DNA from: Rhabdornis inornatus
Lineage: Eukaryota; Chordata; Aves; Passeriformes; Rhabdornithidae
Assembly (NCBI GenBank): GCA_013397075.1
Contig: VWZS01006759.1
Span: 289,173-353,172 of the forward strand
Reading direction: 5' to 3'
Length of the DNA: 64,000 nt
Position 1 is the stretch's first letter. Every line of letters starts with the position of its first letter. A model generated the notes under the pieces. That model did not search any database. It was not told the DNA's origin and saw nothing but the letters and a program-made list of their open reading frames with translations. Of the stretch, positions 23,540 to 35,506 are shown piece after piece. Position numbers and translations under genes: made by a program.

Positions 23540-24560
23540 GATAAACTGTTGTTAACAGATACCATCTGTTTTTAAATTTAGTAAAAGGGCCCATATTATA
23601 CAGCTCATTACAAATATTAGTAACTCTTAGACAACGACTCTTGTAGAGTGTGGGTTGGAGCTAATGAAGTAGAAAGCTTAAACAACAAATCATTTACAAG
23701 TTTTTGTACAGTAGTTCTAATGGAGGGAGTTTATAATCAAAGGAAAATGTAATCACTTATGTTAAGCAATCCATGGACTTAGTCAATGTAGCACAAACAG
23801 CCATTATGCAAAATTATGACATTAAAGGGAAAAAGACTATTGCAGACTTTGCATTTTACAGTGTCTGCTACACAGGCTAATAATTTGGGGAGAATTAAAC
23901 AGGTGAGGCCCCTCGCTTCCAAACCAGCATTTTTCCATTGAATATCCAAAAGATATTCAACCTGGCCTGAGATTTGCTGCCCTGAATTAGACCTGACACC
24001 AGTAACAAAGGGGATTCTGTAATGGACATGGGCTCTCACAATGCAGTGCATTAATGGGCATCATGGTGAACATAATCTGTCAGGAACGGTCACAATAAAG
24101 ATGTTCTCCTGATTAATGTTCCACTAGGCCTGTGCTTAATAATTTATATAATTTGTATTAACTTTCAAATTGCCATCTCTGTGGTGGACAAGGAAAAAAC
24201 ACACAAACAATTCAATATAATTATTTTACCCAGGAAAACATTTTACGTGGCAATTATAACTGCTGGGTTCATACAGGAGTAATCGTTCAGGATTTACAGA
24301 GATGAATTATTGTGAAGCAAAACTGCATATTTAAACAACATAATAAGAAAATTCTTCTAAGAAGTCATAAATACTTTATAAATTACATTAATATTGGTGT
24401 TTGGTATTACTGCATTTATATTCTCACAGACTGTGTATTTAATTACTCCCATAACAATGTATGATTCTATAAAATTAACAAACTTTTAAAATCGTGACAG
24501 TCTGCTTTAGAAAAGCATCTCCATTAATTTTTCTACACTTTGAATAAAGAAATAGTGATG
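23540..24560. promoter_or_regulatory. Possible conserved non-coding element
   Basis: About 1 kb of AT-rich, repeat-free DNA with many homeodomain-type words ('tgattaatgtt' at about 24111, 'cttaataattta' at about 24134, 'tttaattactccc' at about 24438, 'ccattaattttt' at about 24523) and a 'tttataatcaaagg' word at about 23730. It lies in the longest CR1-free part of the window. This texture is typical of developmental enhancers, but conservation cannot be judged here. Confidence 0.25.
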
Positions 24561-26010
24561 TTACAGTAGTAGAAAATGGTCACTGTGCATTTCTTCACCT
24601 AACCCTTGTTTTTATACATGGAATTCAGCACATTGCACAGCGAGGATGGTGGGTATTGGTCAAGAATATCCTATGCTATCCTATCAGGATGATTAATGAA
24701 GGCACCTTTTTCACAGAATGTCAGACTCTGCCTTTTTAACAACTGACCTTTCATAGAATACTACTGAACTCATAATTCCACTTTTGTTCAGTTTCTTATT
24801 AGTGGAGTTAAAATTAATACTTATGGGAATGATGGCTAAGGTGATGCACAGTAAATCTTGGAGCACATCAACCTTCTGCAGCAGCTACCAAAGGAATAGT
24901 ACCTGCATTTGTCTACTCCAATAGCATAAGTATTCCAGTAAAACTCTGTGTCCTTTCAAAAGACAAATTAGGTCAATATTCAACCCTCTTTCAAGCACAA
25001 AGCTGTAAATATGGAGAGAAAAGTTCAGAATCCTCACAAAACAGTTCCTACTGTACATGGAGGGGGTGTTCATCCTGCTGCACTGCTTGAAACTTCCAGG
25101 AGGACAGGGACATTTTCAGGAGACATTTTAGCCACACACCACACAGCCTGGGAGCTACAGGGACTCATTCCCAGTATGGCCACGTGCAGCTCCATGCCCT
25201 AAAAGACACCTCTTCCAGTTGGGAAAACCAGCCCTGTCTGTGCCAGCACAAGGATTCAGGGGAAGGCCCCAATGTGAAGAAGATAATCCTAGTTTTGAGT
25301 GCATTACACCAAACTGCTGTCCCAGTGAACAAAGGCCCCATTTATTTGAGGTGTTTCACACCCACTTCACTGTTCCTGTGATGTCACACATTAACTGTTC
25401 ATTTACTGCCACCCCAGAACACCAAAAATTAATGCTGGATGAGCCAATTCCCAGCTGCCACAAATGACAGTGCTCAGGTGACGTGCCACTCCCTGCAGAG
25501 GACAGGACAGGACTCTCCATGTCCCCTCTCTTCCAGGATTGCCACCACGTGCCACCCACCCTCCCAGCCCATCACAAACGAGCCAGGGCTGGGTTCCAGC
25601 TCAGGGTGACAGATCACTGCTGTCACTGCTCCTTCCCTGCAATGCCCCAGCGCTTCCCTCTCCCTGGAAGGTGCTGCAGCTGCCCTGCAGTCTCCTCCTG
25701 GTCCCCTCCAGCCCCTGATGAAGACAAGAGATGAAGGCTGACCACAGACACCTCCAGCCTGTCACCACTGCCACACCTCCAGGGCCAGAGGCAGACAGGG
25801 ATGCTCACACTGCTCCAAGGGGATTCCACACAGGTCTGATAGCAGGAACCACAGCAGTGCTGCCTGGACCACGACTGTGCTGCCCAGGGAGATGTGATGC
25901 TGCTGCTCCATTTCTCAGGGCTCATGTGCCATTCCTGCACCACTCACTGCTCCTCAGCACAAAGCCTGGTGCTCCTAAGCATAGCTCACAGCTCTGAACT
26001 GAGAGAGGCT
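24561..26010. other. Non-coding interval, GC rising to the right
   Basis: From about 25040 the sequence becomes richer in GC, with open frames on both strands of 80-106 codons (for example 25623-25943 minus). None contains a motif I recognise. No repeat family was identified. Confidence 0.35.
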
Positions 26011-26250
26011 GGGTTTGAATCAGAGATTAGGAAGAAATACTTCCCTGGCAGGGTGGGCAGGCCCTGGCACAGGGTGCCCAGAGCAGCTGTGGCTGCCCCT
26101 GGATCCCTGGCAGTGCCCAAGGCCAGGTTGGACATTGGGCTTGGAGCAGCCTGGGACAGTGGGAGGTGTCCCTGACCATGGATGGGGTGGCACTGGATGG
26201 GCTTGAAGGTCCTTTCCAACCCAAATCAATCTGGGATTCTGATTCTAAGA
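26011..26250 (+). mobile_element. CR1 LINE 3' end, type B
   Basis: It starts with 'agattaggaagaaatac', then shows the type B stretch 'GGCAGGCCCTGGCACAGGG', AGCAGCTGTGGCTGCCCC, the GGATCCCTGGCAG core and the tail 'ctgggattctgattctaag'. The usual CCATGGCAGGGG block is altered to 'gaccatggatgggg'. Confidence 0.92.
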
Positions 26251-29062
26251 TGCCTGAACAAAAGCAGCTCAAATGAAACACACTGGAATGTGTTTAGTTA
26301 CAGGAGAAAAAACACTAAAAAAAGCATATGAGCTTAAATCTTCAGTAAGGCCATTCATTAACACAACTGGCTGTATTTTTATGCCTTTTTAAAACCCTGC
26401 CATCAACTCTTTCCCCTCATCATTATACATTAACATTCCTAAACCCTGAAGCCACAAGCTCCAGACAGTTTCCCATCCTTGAAGGTATTGAAAGATGATA
26501 AAAGATGGGAAACTTTTTATTGGTACACGAAGATCAAAATCCAGCACTGGAGCTGATATCCAGCACTTAAGACCTCACACAACTGGCAGCAATTCTGTTG
26601 TAAAACATGCAATAACAGCAGCAAACTGCAGCTTAATTCTTCTGTACACATTCATTGGCATTCATGTAAGGTCCATTCACATCCATTACAGGGGAAGGCA
26701 TCTGCATTATGGCTAAATATTGTATCTTGCAAACAGAGCAGCATTTGTGCTGCTTCAGCCCTTGCAAACCAAAGAGGGCTTCACCCTAAATGAGGTTTTC
26801 CAGAACAAAGCTAAAGGACATTGGATGGATTTCAAGCTCCCCTTATAGCTCAGGGTTTTTTGTGAGGTCAACTGTGGCATAATTTAACTGTTCCATTACT
26901 GGAGACCTGAAAGCTGCTCCATGACTGGAGACATCCATGCATTATATTAATATCTATGGCTTGAAAAACAACTCCTCCAAAAATACTCTTTTTTTTTTTT
27001 CCAGAATAAATTAGACTCCTATTTCAAAAGAAAAAAACATTTCCTTCTCCTTTCAGGCTCCAGAAATGCCTTCACACCAGGAGAAGGATGGGTGTTTTCC
27101 CTGCACAACAAACAACATTTCACAACTTTATCATGGTTGAACATTCAGAAGTTGCCAGAGAAAAGAAATCACCTCTGAAAAGCAGGAAAAATGTACTGAA
27201 ATAATGAGTCATGTTCACTCGAGATGGGAAGTCATTCCTTAACAAGACTCCCAATTTAGAAGTGCTGGGTGAATAAAAAGGTATTTCCCAATTAATGTTC
27301 ACAGATGTGTCTCTGCAGCCCAAAACAAAGCAGACCTTCCAGTTCTGCCAGGGCCACTCTGACAGAGCCTGCAGTTGTGTGAGTTACAGTTCCCCTGGTC
27401 ATAAATCATCCTAATTACTATGGAATTTTGATAACAAGTGATAGACCTGAAAGAAATGTATGGAGTGAAGACAAAGTTACAATGTGAATGCAGACAAAGC
27501 ACAAAGGTAATGCAAAGAGAAGGGGAAGAATCAATAGGATTTATTTCATTATTTCTGCAATGATAATATGTAATAAACTGGTAAATGAGTGCTCATTCTG
27601 ATGGTTCTTTTCAAGAGTTCCATAAAACTAAGAATTAAGATCCAGTAAGCTTTTGGAATAAAGATCTCTAAGTAATTGACAATAATTCAGCAATACCTTC
27701 ATTGATCCAGATGCTAAAGCCAACACAGAGCAGCCCTTCACTACCACTCCTGTACAAGTTACAAATGCAAGACAACAACAAAAAAAAACAGCAAATCTTT
27801 AGTCCTAAAAATCCCTAAAAGTGATTGCTTGGGTGACACTGCTTTCAAAGCGTAAAATTTTACTCTACAAGCAATTTTGTAGCCTATAAAAGAATTCAAT
27901 ATTCTAGATCCACATCAGAGGGAAGCTCAGTCTGCCTCATCACAGATGTGAACAGAGTGCTATCAGCAAGTAAAAAGTGTTCTCAAGAACATGGATTTTT
28001 GTTTTCCTTTGGCTTCTTTATAACCTGGGGGGTGTTTTTTTGGCCACTTGACATCTTTTTACTGTGATTTATCCTCACTTCAGACAACAGATTCCTTGTT
28101 CATTTTCAAATTACCTGCATGCACTGGCAATCACACCTATCAGGAAGGGTTTTTTTTCTGTTCCTGTCTGCTTTTGTTTTGCTGCAAGTCCTACGAAAAA
28201 GGATTCCAAGACGTATTTCCCAGAACAGGCAGGAAGCGGGACACGCTATCCCAACCCTGAGGATATCCTCTGTTCCACACTGGCACATAAATCTCAAAGC
28301 CCAGAGGATTTCTGCATCAATGAGGAGCATCTGGACAAGCTCAGAGCCACAAGCAATATTACCCAGCCTGCAGAGAACTTCTGACCTACAGGAGTTGAGA
28401 GGTGATCCCGACCATGACCGACAGGAAAACGGAGAGGAGGAAAACAGGGATCTGCTTTAACACAACCAGAGCAGCAAAGGCAGGAAAACCTCCCAAAATA
28501 TTCAAGAAATCAATAAAAACCCCCAAAACAACTGCATCCACCTTGGTTTGTCATCCCTGCTACCATGAGCAGAAGAGATTAAAGAAAACCAGGCTGTTTC
28601 AAAGAATTCAGGTTGAGGTGGAGAGAGCCAGGACAGTCCATGGTGCAGTGATAGGTCAGTGTGGACTTTGAAATTCCAGAGGTACAAACAGAAGACATTT
28701 TCTATATTCTTCAGGTGTCCATTTAAAATTAGAACAAACTCTTCTCAGAGGTGAAGAACATCCAGGAGCGTGAAGAATGACTACTTCCAAATTATTGAGG
28801 TATTACAGCTCAAATTGCCTTAATAGGAGCTGATTTATATTTATGGCCAAGTTTCATACAGCGTTTAAACTTTCCACAACTCCTCCCCCAGGTCAGATCA
28901 TTGAACTTGAAGAGTTTAAAAAATAAGGCAGGAAATATTTTCCATCCTCCTTTGTCCATATATCCAGCCATCTACACAGCAGGATATGCAGTGCACTTAT
29001 GCAGCTGAAAGTTTTTGGTCAGCACAGTTGTATTTTATATATATTAATAAAATCAAAGAACC
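26251..29062. other. Non-coding interval
   Basis: No gene or repeat recognised. A SOX/TCF-like motif cluster at 27460-27515 is listed separately. The longest open frames (28064-28460, up to 113 codons) are featureless. Confidence 0.4.
27340..27640. promoter_or_regulatory. Possible regulatory element with clustered ACAAAG words
   Basis: Three ACAAAG words, the SOX/TCF core, occur within about 40 bp (at about 27472, 27493 and 27501), followed by 'ggtaatgcaaag' resembling an octamer half. A 'cctaattactatgg' homeodomain-type word lies at about 27410. This is a motif observation only; such words occur by chance in AT-rich DNA. Confidence 0.2.
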
Positions 29063-29230
29063 ACAGAATTTTTTAACGCTGGAAAAGATCTTTAAGATCA
29101 TCAAGTCCAACCATCAACCAGCACCACCATGTTCACCTTTAAACCACATCCTCAAGTGCCACATCCACGTGGTTTTTGAACACTTCCAGGGATAGTGATT
29201 CCATAATTTCCTACAGCATCCCATACCACA
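29063..29230 (-). mobile_element. CR1 LINE fragment, classical subfamily
   Basis: 'acagaattttttaacgctgg' followed by 'aagatcatcaagtccaacc', 'aaccacatcctcaagtgcc' and 'ttccagggatagtga' is the reverse complement of the CR1 subfamily whose 3' end reads 'GGTTGGACTTGATGATCTT'. This family differs from types A and B and resembles the one at 35017. It is diverged and old. Confidence 0.8.
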
Positions 29231-31775
29231 GGAGCTCTGTGTCTGACCATCAAAACCCCACTGTCCTTCCATGCCTCACACACCAATAAATGCAGAGATC
29301 TCTTGGCCTCGAGGGAGCACCAGGAATGCTTTTAATGTTCCCACCCACCACTCTTCCAGGCAGACTTGTTTACCTGGGATATAACCCTGACCTTGCTTTT
29401 AGGAACAATACAGACGTTTCCTACTGGAGCAGGAATGGCTGTAAGAGCATCTGTCCTCAATTTGTCTTCAAGGGAACTTTCAAGGCTTTTCAGTGATTTA
29501 AATGCCTAAAATAAAAGACTTGGAATATCAGTTTATTGCTCAGATAAACAATCTGGATGGACAATCTGTAGATTCTAAATTTCACTACGGTAGGCAGCAT
29601 ACCAGCTTGGTCCTGAAACGCATCAAGACATTTACTTGTGCAGGTCCAGGAATGTGGAAAAAAACTCTTATTTTTGAACGTTTTCCTTCAAATTCTGGAC
29701 AGGCTTTCCACCTGGAGTAGAAAGCAGCCAGCATTTTCCCAGCTAAAACTCTGCCAGCAAGCACTGGACACTGTTCCTGACCACAGGAACCACCCTGGCA
29801 GCATCTGCCCAGCATCTCCATGATCAAATGTGTGTGTGTGTGTGTGCACATGTGAAAGCAGCAGCTGCATGAAGCACCTATGAACCAATAAACTCCTGCA
29901 CCCTGGAGGGCTGTGACACTGATGGAGCATCGCCAGCAGCAGGATACTCAGAGAGGCTGTTCATCATCATCACCTGAGCACAAGCAAAACCCAACTGTGG
30001 GATGACAAAGCCAGGGGGACGGGCATCAATAAAGCACAGGAAAAACAAATGACAGGAAAACAACTGACTGGGAACCTAAAGGACAAAGTTTCTAACTTAA
30101 TCTCATTATTTCTTGCTCTGAGCTGGCAGAAGGAAAGTCCTCTGCCACAGCCTGCAGACAATTCTGACTTCATGTCTAAATCTACATTGTGATGATAATA
30201 ACAGGAAAATAAAACACGATTTAAAAATCTATTCGTGCAAGTGACAATCGACATATATCAGCAGCCTATAGCTACAAGCCTCTGAAAGGTCAAAATTAAC
30301 CAAATTGAGAACTGCTCCAAACCTCAAATTTGATCAGCTGACCACGCCAGTTATTCAGAAACTGAGAAGCAATCAAAAAGTTTGTATCACCAGCAAGTGC
30401 CCATTTTAATAAGCAACGAGGCAATAATGAGTATTTACCACTTAAAGAATTTATGTGCACTAAACAGCTTTAAATTTTTCAAAAGCCAACAGGACTTTAT
30501 TTCTTACCCAGAATCAGTGAGAACCAGCAAGGATGAGCTGCTGGGATCAATCTACAAGAGATCCATCCTTGGAATTACTTTCATTTCATGAATAGGCATT
30601 TTAAGGAATTTTGGAAAGTTGGATTTCAGTAAGGCAAATATTGCAGGCTCCAATGAAACCATCCCAGCCCTGGATTGATGAACAGCTCCTGTTTATTCCT
30701 GGTGGAGAGAAGACAACTCCCCATCCCAGGGTGAGGCACTTCACATCACTGCCAATCTGATCAGGCTCTGAACACCCTGACAGAAAATGAGATGTGAGAT
30801 GGAAACCAGCACTAAATGTTTAATATGATCAGCAATTCACAATTATTTCTTAAGTGTCTTTTCCCTGATAACTTTTTCCACTGCATGATCTTAGTGAGAA
30901 GATAATGGGAGATGCTGCTTTTGAATAAGTTATACATTTCCCCTGCTTTACTTGAACCTCACAATGCCACCATTATTAATATTTTCCCTCCACAAAACAG
31001 CAGTAGCCTTCCAAAGAAAAAGTCCTTGACCAAAATATCAGAGGATATTAAACTGAGAAGTGATCTACTGATGCAAATCATTAAATCTATTTGCATTTGC
31101 TTACTGAACCCTAACACAGAAATTAAACTACATAGTGTGGGAAAAGAGCTGGTTTTGCATGGTTAAAAGGAGACATCTTGGAAGATCCGAGCTCTATGTC
31201 ATTAATTTTCCTTCTTCCCCTCATTAACAAGTAAAATGTTTTCACTGCTTGAAAAGTTTTAATAAATAGGAAAAAGCGGGGCAGCTGACATAAGTTTTTA
31301 ATGTAATATACAAGAGCTTTTAATATTTTTACATATATTAATGTAAAAGCTAAAAATAAATGTTAAAAGGTTACATTTGTGAAGAAAGAAAAATGGCATT
31401 TACAGTTACAGGGTAAGGTTTTAGAATTTAACTCTTTCTCTCCCAGCATGGGGTGCTGAGGAGCATTTGCCATTTCCCTGAAAACCCCTGGAATTGCAGA
31501 GATGAGGCATTGCAGAAGCACCCGGGGGTTAAGGACACACATTCCCTCCCAGCTCTGAGCTCCAGGGTGATTTACTGGGCTTTGTCCTACCAAGTCTTAA
31601 ATTCTTTTTATAGAAGGAATTACAGCAGGCATTTTAAGAACAGCCATAATTAGCACAAGCACTGGCAGGGTGAGACCTTTGGGTTTCACTGAAATGTGTG
31701 AGCCAAAGTGGCCAGGGAAGACCAGGAACTGCTGCTGCCAACTCCAGCTGGAGCTGGGAAAAGCCATCCAACACC
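29231..31775. other. Non-coding interval
   Basis: Contains a short (TG)n at 29829-29846 and otherwise unique AT-rich DNA. No gene or LINE was recognised. Confidence 0.4.
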
Positions 31776-32342
31776 AAAAAAGCCAACAGCATCCCAGGAT
31801 ACATCCCAAGGACTGTGCCAGCAGCTCAGGGGAGGGGATTCTCCCAGGAGAATTGAGAGAGTCCTGGAGAATTGTGCCAGCTCTGGGATCCTCAACATGA
31901 GGACCTGGAGCTGATGCAGAAAATCCAGAGGAGGTCACAGAAATGCTCCAGGGCTGCAGCCAGGCTGGGACACCGGGGGGAGCTCACCTGGACAGGAGAA
32001 GGATCCAGGGAGAGCTCAGAGCCCCTGGTAGAGCCTAAAGGGGCTCCAGGAGAGCTGGAGAGGGACTGGGGACAAGGCATGGAGGGACAGGACACAGGGA
32101 ATGGCTCCCACTGCCAGAGGACAGGGCTGGATGGGATTTTGGGCAGGAATTGTTCCCTGGCAGGGTGGGGATGGAATTCCCAGATTTGCTGTGGCTGCCC
32201 CTGGATCCCTGGCAGTGCCCAAGGCCAGGTTGGACATTGGGCTTGGAGCAGCCTGGGACAGTGGAAGGTGTCCCTGCCATGGCAGGGGTGGCACTGGGTG
32301 GGATTTAAGGCCCTTTCCAACCCAACCCATTCCATGATTTCT
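31776..32342 (+). mobile_element. CR1 LINE, longer 3' portion, type A
   Basis: About 570 bp. The 5' part shows the degenerate end of the CR1 reverse-transcriptase ORF region ('gtgccagctctgggatcctcaacatgagga', 'gagctgatgcagaaaatcc'; each is a partial CR1 landmark). The 3' untranslated part and the type A block follow. The tail is 'ccattccatgatttctg'. It is nearly identical to the copy at 1-256 in the shared region, implying recent expansion of this subfamily. Confidence 0.92.
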
Positions 32343-33310
32343 GCTGGGCAGTGATCCATGGCACGGACCTGATGTTTCCAAACCCTGAATATTAACATGG
32401 ACAATGCTGTGTATGAACACCAAAAGCCCAGTTTCAGTGTGCAGAACACAAAGCTTTGCTGCTCACCTGGGCTGTGCTTGTAACCCTCATGGTTGGCCAA
32501 GACTCCTAAACCAAGACATCTTACAACAGCCCAGTGATCGCATTTTACAGGGCTGATATTTTAAAACAGCAAAAATAACAACAAACTCTATTAAATAATA
32601 TAACTTGTGCAGACACCCATTCAAAAACACCACAAAAGTCTCTTTCTTTCTTGTGTGGAAGACATAGAGCTGTAAGAGTGCTGAAAAATTATTCCACCAA
32701 AGAGGAGTGGGAGAATTTGCCTATGCAGCATCATCTCCTCCAGAAATTTCACAGAAAATAAATCCTGATGCCCTGCCCTGTGCTGTGCCACAGATACAGT
32801 GCCTGGTGTGTCTTGACTGATGCCAGGAGTAATTCAGGCCAGGAGTGGAACCTTTCCACCTCTCGTGCCAGAGGTAGATTAATGCACTGGAGCATTTTTC
32901 CATTGCAAATCCTTGTTATAAGGACGGGAAAATGGGCTGCATAATGACATGGATTATGTTTCTATTATGTACCAGAATTAGTGGGTGTTTGGAATACTGC
33001 AACTCTTCATCTTGGGTTTCCTCCCTGACTTCTGTGGTCCTTGAAAAAAATTTAGATGCAGAGATAATGCTGGGAATAATTTAAAGCCACAGAGGTGTTT
33101 TGGGATGTAACAGAAGGGTGTGAGCACAGACACACCCGGATGTGGATAACAGGAATCCTTCCTGCAGCTCTCCTTGAGGGAGACAATTGAGCCACACAAG
33201 TGTTTCACTGACAGGTGTCTGTAAGGGCAACCTGGAGAGCCCTGACTACCAAATGTTGTGATGGGAGCAAGGTGCAGGGTTTGAGGAGAACCAGCATTGC
33301 AGGGGTTTTT
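32343..33310. other. Non-coding interval
   Basis: About 970 bp of unique DNA between two CR1 copies of opposite orientation. Nothing gene-like was recognised. Confidence 0.45.
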
Positions 33311-33930
33311 AGAATCCCACATGGTTTGGGTTGGAAGGACCTTAAATCCCATCCAGTGCCACCCCTGCCATGGCAGGGACACCTCCCACTGTCCCAGGCT
33401 GCTCCAAGCCCAATGTCCAACCTGGCCTTGGGCACTGCCAGGGATCCAGGGGCAGCCACAGCAAATCTGGGAATTCCATCCCCACCCTGCCAGGGAACAA
33501 TTCCAGCCCAAAATCCCATCCAGCCCTGCCCTCTGGCAGTGGGAGCCATTCCCTGTGTCCTGTCTCTCCATGCCTTGTCCCCAGTCCCTCTCCATCTTTT
33601 TCCTGTGGCTCCTTCAGGTGCTGTGAGGCCACAGTGAGGTGACCCCAAACCTCTCCTGGCCAGGTGAACAATCCCAGCTGTCCCAGCCTTCCCTCCCAGC
33701 AGAGCTGCTCCATCTCTGATCATTTGGTGCCTGCTCTGGGCTGGCTCCAGCAGCTCCAGGTGCCTCCTGTGCTGGGGCAGCTCTGCAGGTGGGGCTCACC
33801 TGGGCACAGGGGCACAATCCCAACCCCTTCCCTGCTGCCCACACTGGGATCAGCCCAGGACACAGGGGGTCTCTGGGCTGTCAGTGAACGTGGCTAGCTC
33901 ATGTCCAGTTTCTCATCCACCAAAAAAAAT
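33311..33930 (-). mobile_element. CR1 LINE, longest copy in the window, type A
   Basis: About 620 bp in minus orientation. It begins with the reverse-complement tail 'agaatcccacatgg', continues through the type A block (AAATCTGGGAATTCC) and extends into coding-region remnants ('ggctggctccagcagctcc', 'ggtggggctcacctgggc', 'tcatgtccagtttctcatc'). The left boundary is near 'ccaccaaaaaaaat'. Together with the copy at 31776 it forms a head-to-head inverted arrangement about 1 kb apart. Confidence 0.9.
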
Positions 33931-34865
33931 CTGTGCTTTGGTTTTATTTTTTTGCACAGAGGTTTCTCTGCCACGGTTTCAGGAGAAAACCACAACTGAA
34001 GACTTGCAAAACCCACTCCTATTTGAATCTTGCAATGCTGCCTTCGACAGATAATAGAAATGCAGCCGTGCTGTCAGGGAAAATAACACAGCTGAAGTCT
34101 AGTATTGATTACAGAGGAGTTGCTCAAGATTCACTTCAGCTTCAGTGAGAGAGGAACGTGGGTTTTGCTAATCATGCAGAATTAAACTCACCAGCCAGAC
34201 CTGACAGTAAAACTTTGCCCACAAATCATTTCTAAAACCATGTGAAACCACATCTTTGAGCTGTAATACATGTCAGGCTAAACTCTAAAAACATGCAGAA
34301 AGTTATTTTGTTGAAGTTTTGGAAACACCACTTCCAATAAAAAGTTTTCTTAGCTTGATGCAGCATAAACAATCTGTAGCATCTCCACAAGAAACCATGA
34401 AAAACCCTAGCCCAGTTTATTTTTAATAAAAGGAGGACTATGCTATATAATAACTCTTCCTGCCACATCCATTGAATCTGCTGAAATAAAGATTGATGCC
34501 TGGATATTTGTAGAGACTTCTACCAGAGAAGGCAATATTTCTTTTTTCCTTTCTTTCCTATTTTTTAAAATATACTTTTCTATTGTTTTGAAGTAATCTG
34601 AAGTAACAAGCATCATCTCCCTATTACCCAGGCATCTGCATGTTTTGTTTCTAATACAAGTGGCAGAAAACTCAAGGAGGTTTGTGAGAGCTTTGTGGGA
34701 CAAGTTAAAAGATATTTGCAAATGAAAGGTTTTGAAAGAGGAACAATGATGTAAGAATGATCTTCTGGTGTCTGCTCCACACAGGCACCACAAACAGGCT
34801 CTCACTTTGCTCATCAGTATGAAAACCAATGTTGTCAGCACTGGAAGGGGTTAAAAGGCTGAAAT
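33931..34865. other. Non-coding interval
   Basis: AT-rich unique DNA. A minus-strand open frame of 132 codons (34443-34841) has no recognisable domain. Confidence 0.4.
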
Positions 34866-34930
34866 CTCATGGGGATTTGAACTAGCATCACCCAGGAGAA
34901 GCAGGTGCTCTCTGAGCCAAAGTAGCACCT
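34866..34930 (-). repeat. Possible tRNA-like relic (old SINE or tRNA pseudogene)
   Basis: On the minus strand the segment contains a D-arm-like 'GGCTCAGAGAGCACC' (stem GCTC/GAGC), a possible anticodon stem CACCT/GGGTG, and a B-box-like 'TAGTTCAAATCC'. The D loop is too short, the anticodon loop too long and the T stem does not pair, so it cannot be a functional tRNA. It could be the head of an ancient tRNA-derived SINE or a chance resemblance. Confidence 0.3.
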
Positions 34931-35016
34931 TGAAGGATTTGGGAACAGGGCACCCCAGAAGTAAAGAACAGGTAGGAATGGTTGCTGGATTTGTCCACAC
35001 TCACTGGTGTTTTAAC

Positions 35017-35506
35017 ACAGAATCGTGGAATTGTTAAGGTTGGAGAAGACCTCCAAGATCATCAAATCCAACCATCAACAAGAACCACCAACCATGTCCT
35101 CAAGCTTGAACCCACCCAGGGATGGTGACTCCAACACCTCCCTGGGCAGCCTATTCCAAAGCTTTACAATCCTTTCCATGAAAAGTTTTTCCTAATTTTC
35201 AATCTGTACCTCCCCTGGCCCAGCCTGAGGCCGTTCACTCTCCTCCTGTCCCTGTTCCCAGATCCCAAATCCCCCCGGCTGTCCCCTCCTGTCAGGGACT
35301 TGTGCAGAGCCACAAGGTCCCCCCTGAGCCTCCTTTTCTCCAGGCTGAGCCCCTTCCCATTTCCCTCAGGAATTCTCCAGCCCTTTCCCATCTCCCTCAG
35401 GAATTCTCCAGCCCCTTCCCATTTCCCTCAGGAATTCTCCAGCCCCTTTCCAGCTCACTCAGCCCCTCCTGGGGCTCCAGCCCCTTTCCCAGCTCCTTTC
35501 CCTGTT
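35017..35506 (-). mobile_element. CR1 LINE, classical subfamily with internal 31-bp repeats
   Basis: About 490 bp. Reverse-complement landmarks: 'acagaatcgtggaattg', 'aagatcatcaaatccaacc', 'ccctgggcagcctattcc', 'cagggacttgtgcagagcc', 'cctccttttctccaggctg'. Within it, 35363-35455 contains three tandem 31-bp units (see separate entry). The upstream (left) end is the 3' end of the element. Confidence 0.9.
35363..35455. repeat. 31-bp x 3 tandem repeat inside CR1
   Basis: Three units of exactly 31 bp start at 35363, 35394 and 35425, each beginning CCCTCAGGAATTCTCCAGCC. The same 31-bp unit, reverse-complemented, recurs in the CR1 copy at about 49070-49107. It is therefore an inherited, unstable feature of that CR1 subfamily and not a local event. 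Confidence 0.9.

Noticed and set aside
25623..25943. Minus-strand 106-codon open frame in GC-richer DNA
   Set aside because: Trp/Ser/Cys-rich composition without a recognisable motif; overlapping plus-strand frames are also open, which points to composition effects.
28064..28460. Two overlapping open frames of 106 and 113 codons
   Set aside because: No domain and no clear splice signals; sizes are within chance expectation.
32101..33723. Recurrent small proteins (MAPTARGQGWMGF-like and MAGTPPTVPGCSKP-like) found at many places
   Set aside because: All fall on CR1 3' untranslated sequence, in sense or antisense. They recur because the repeat recurs.
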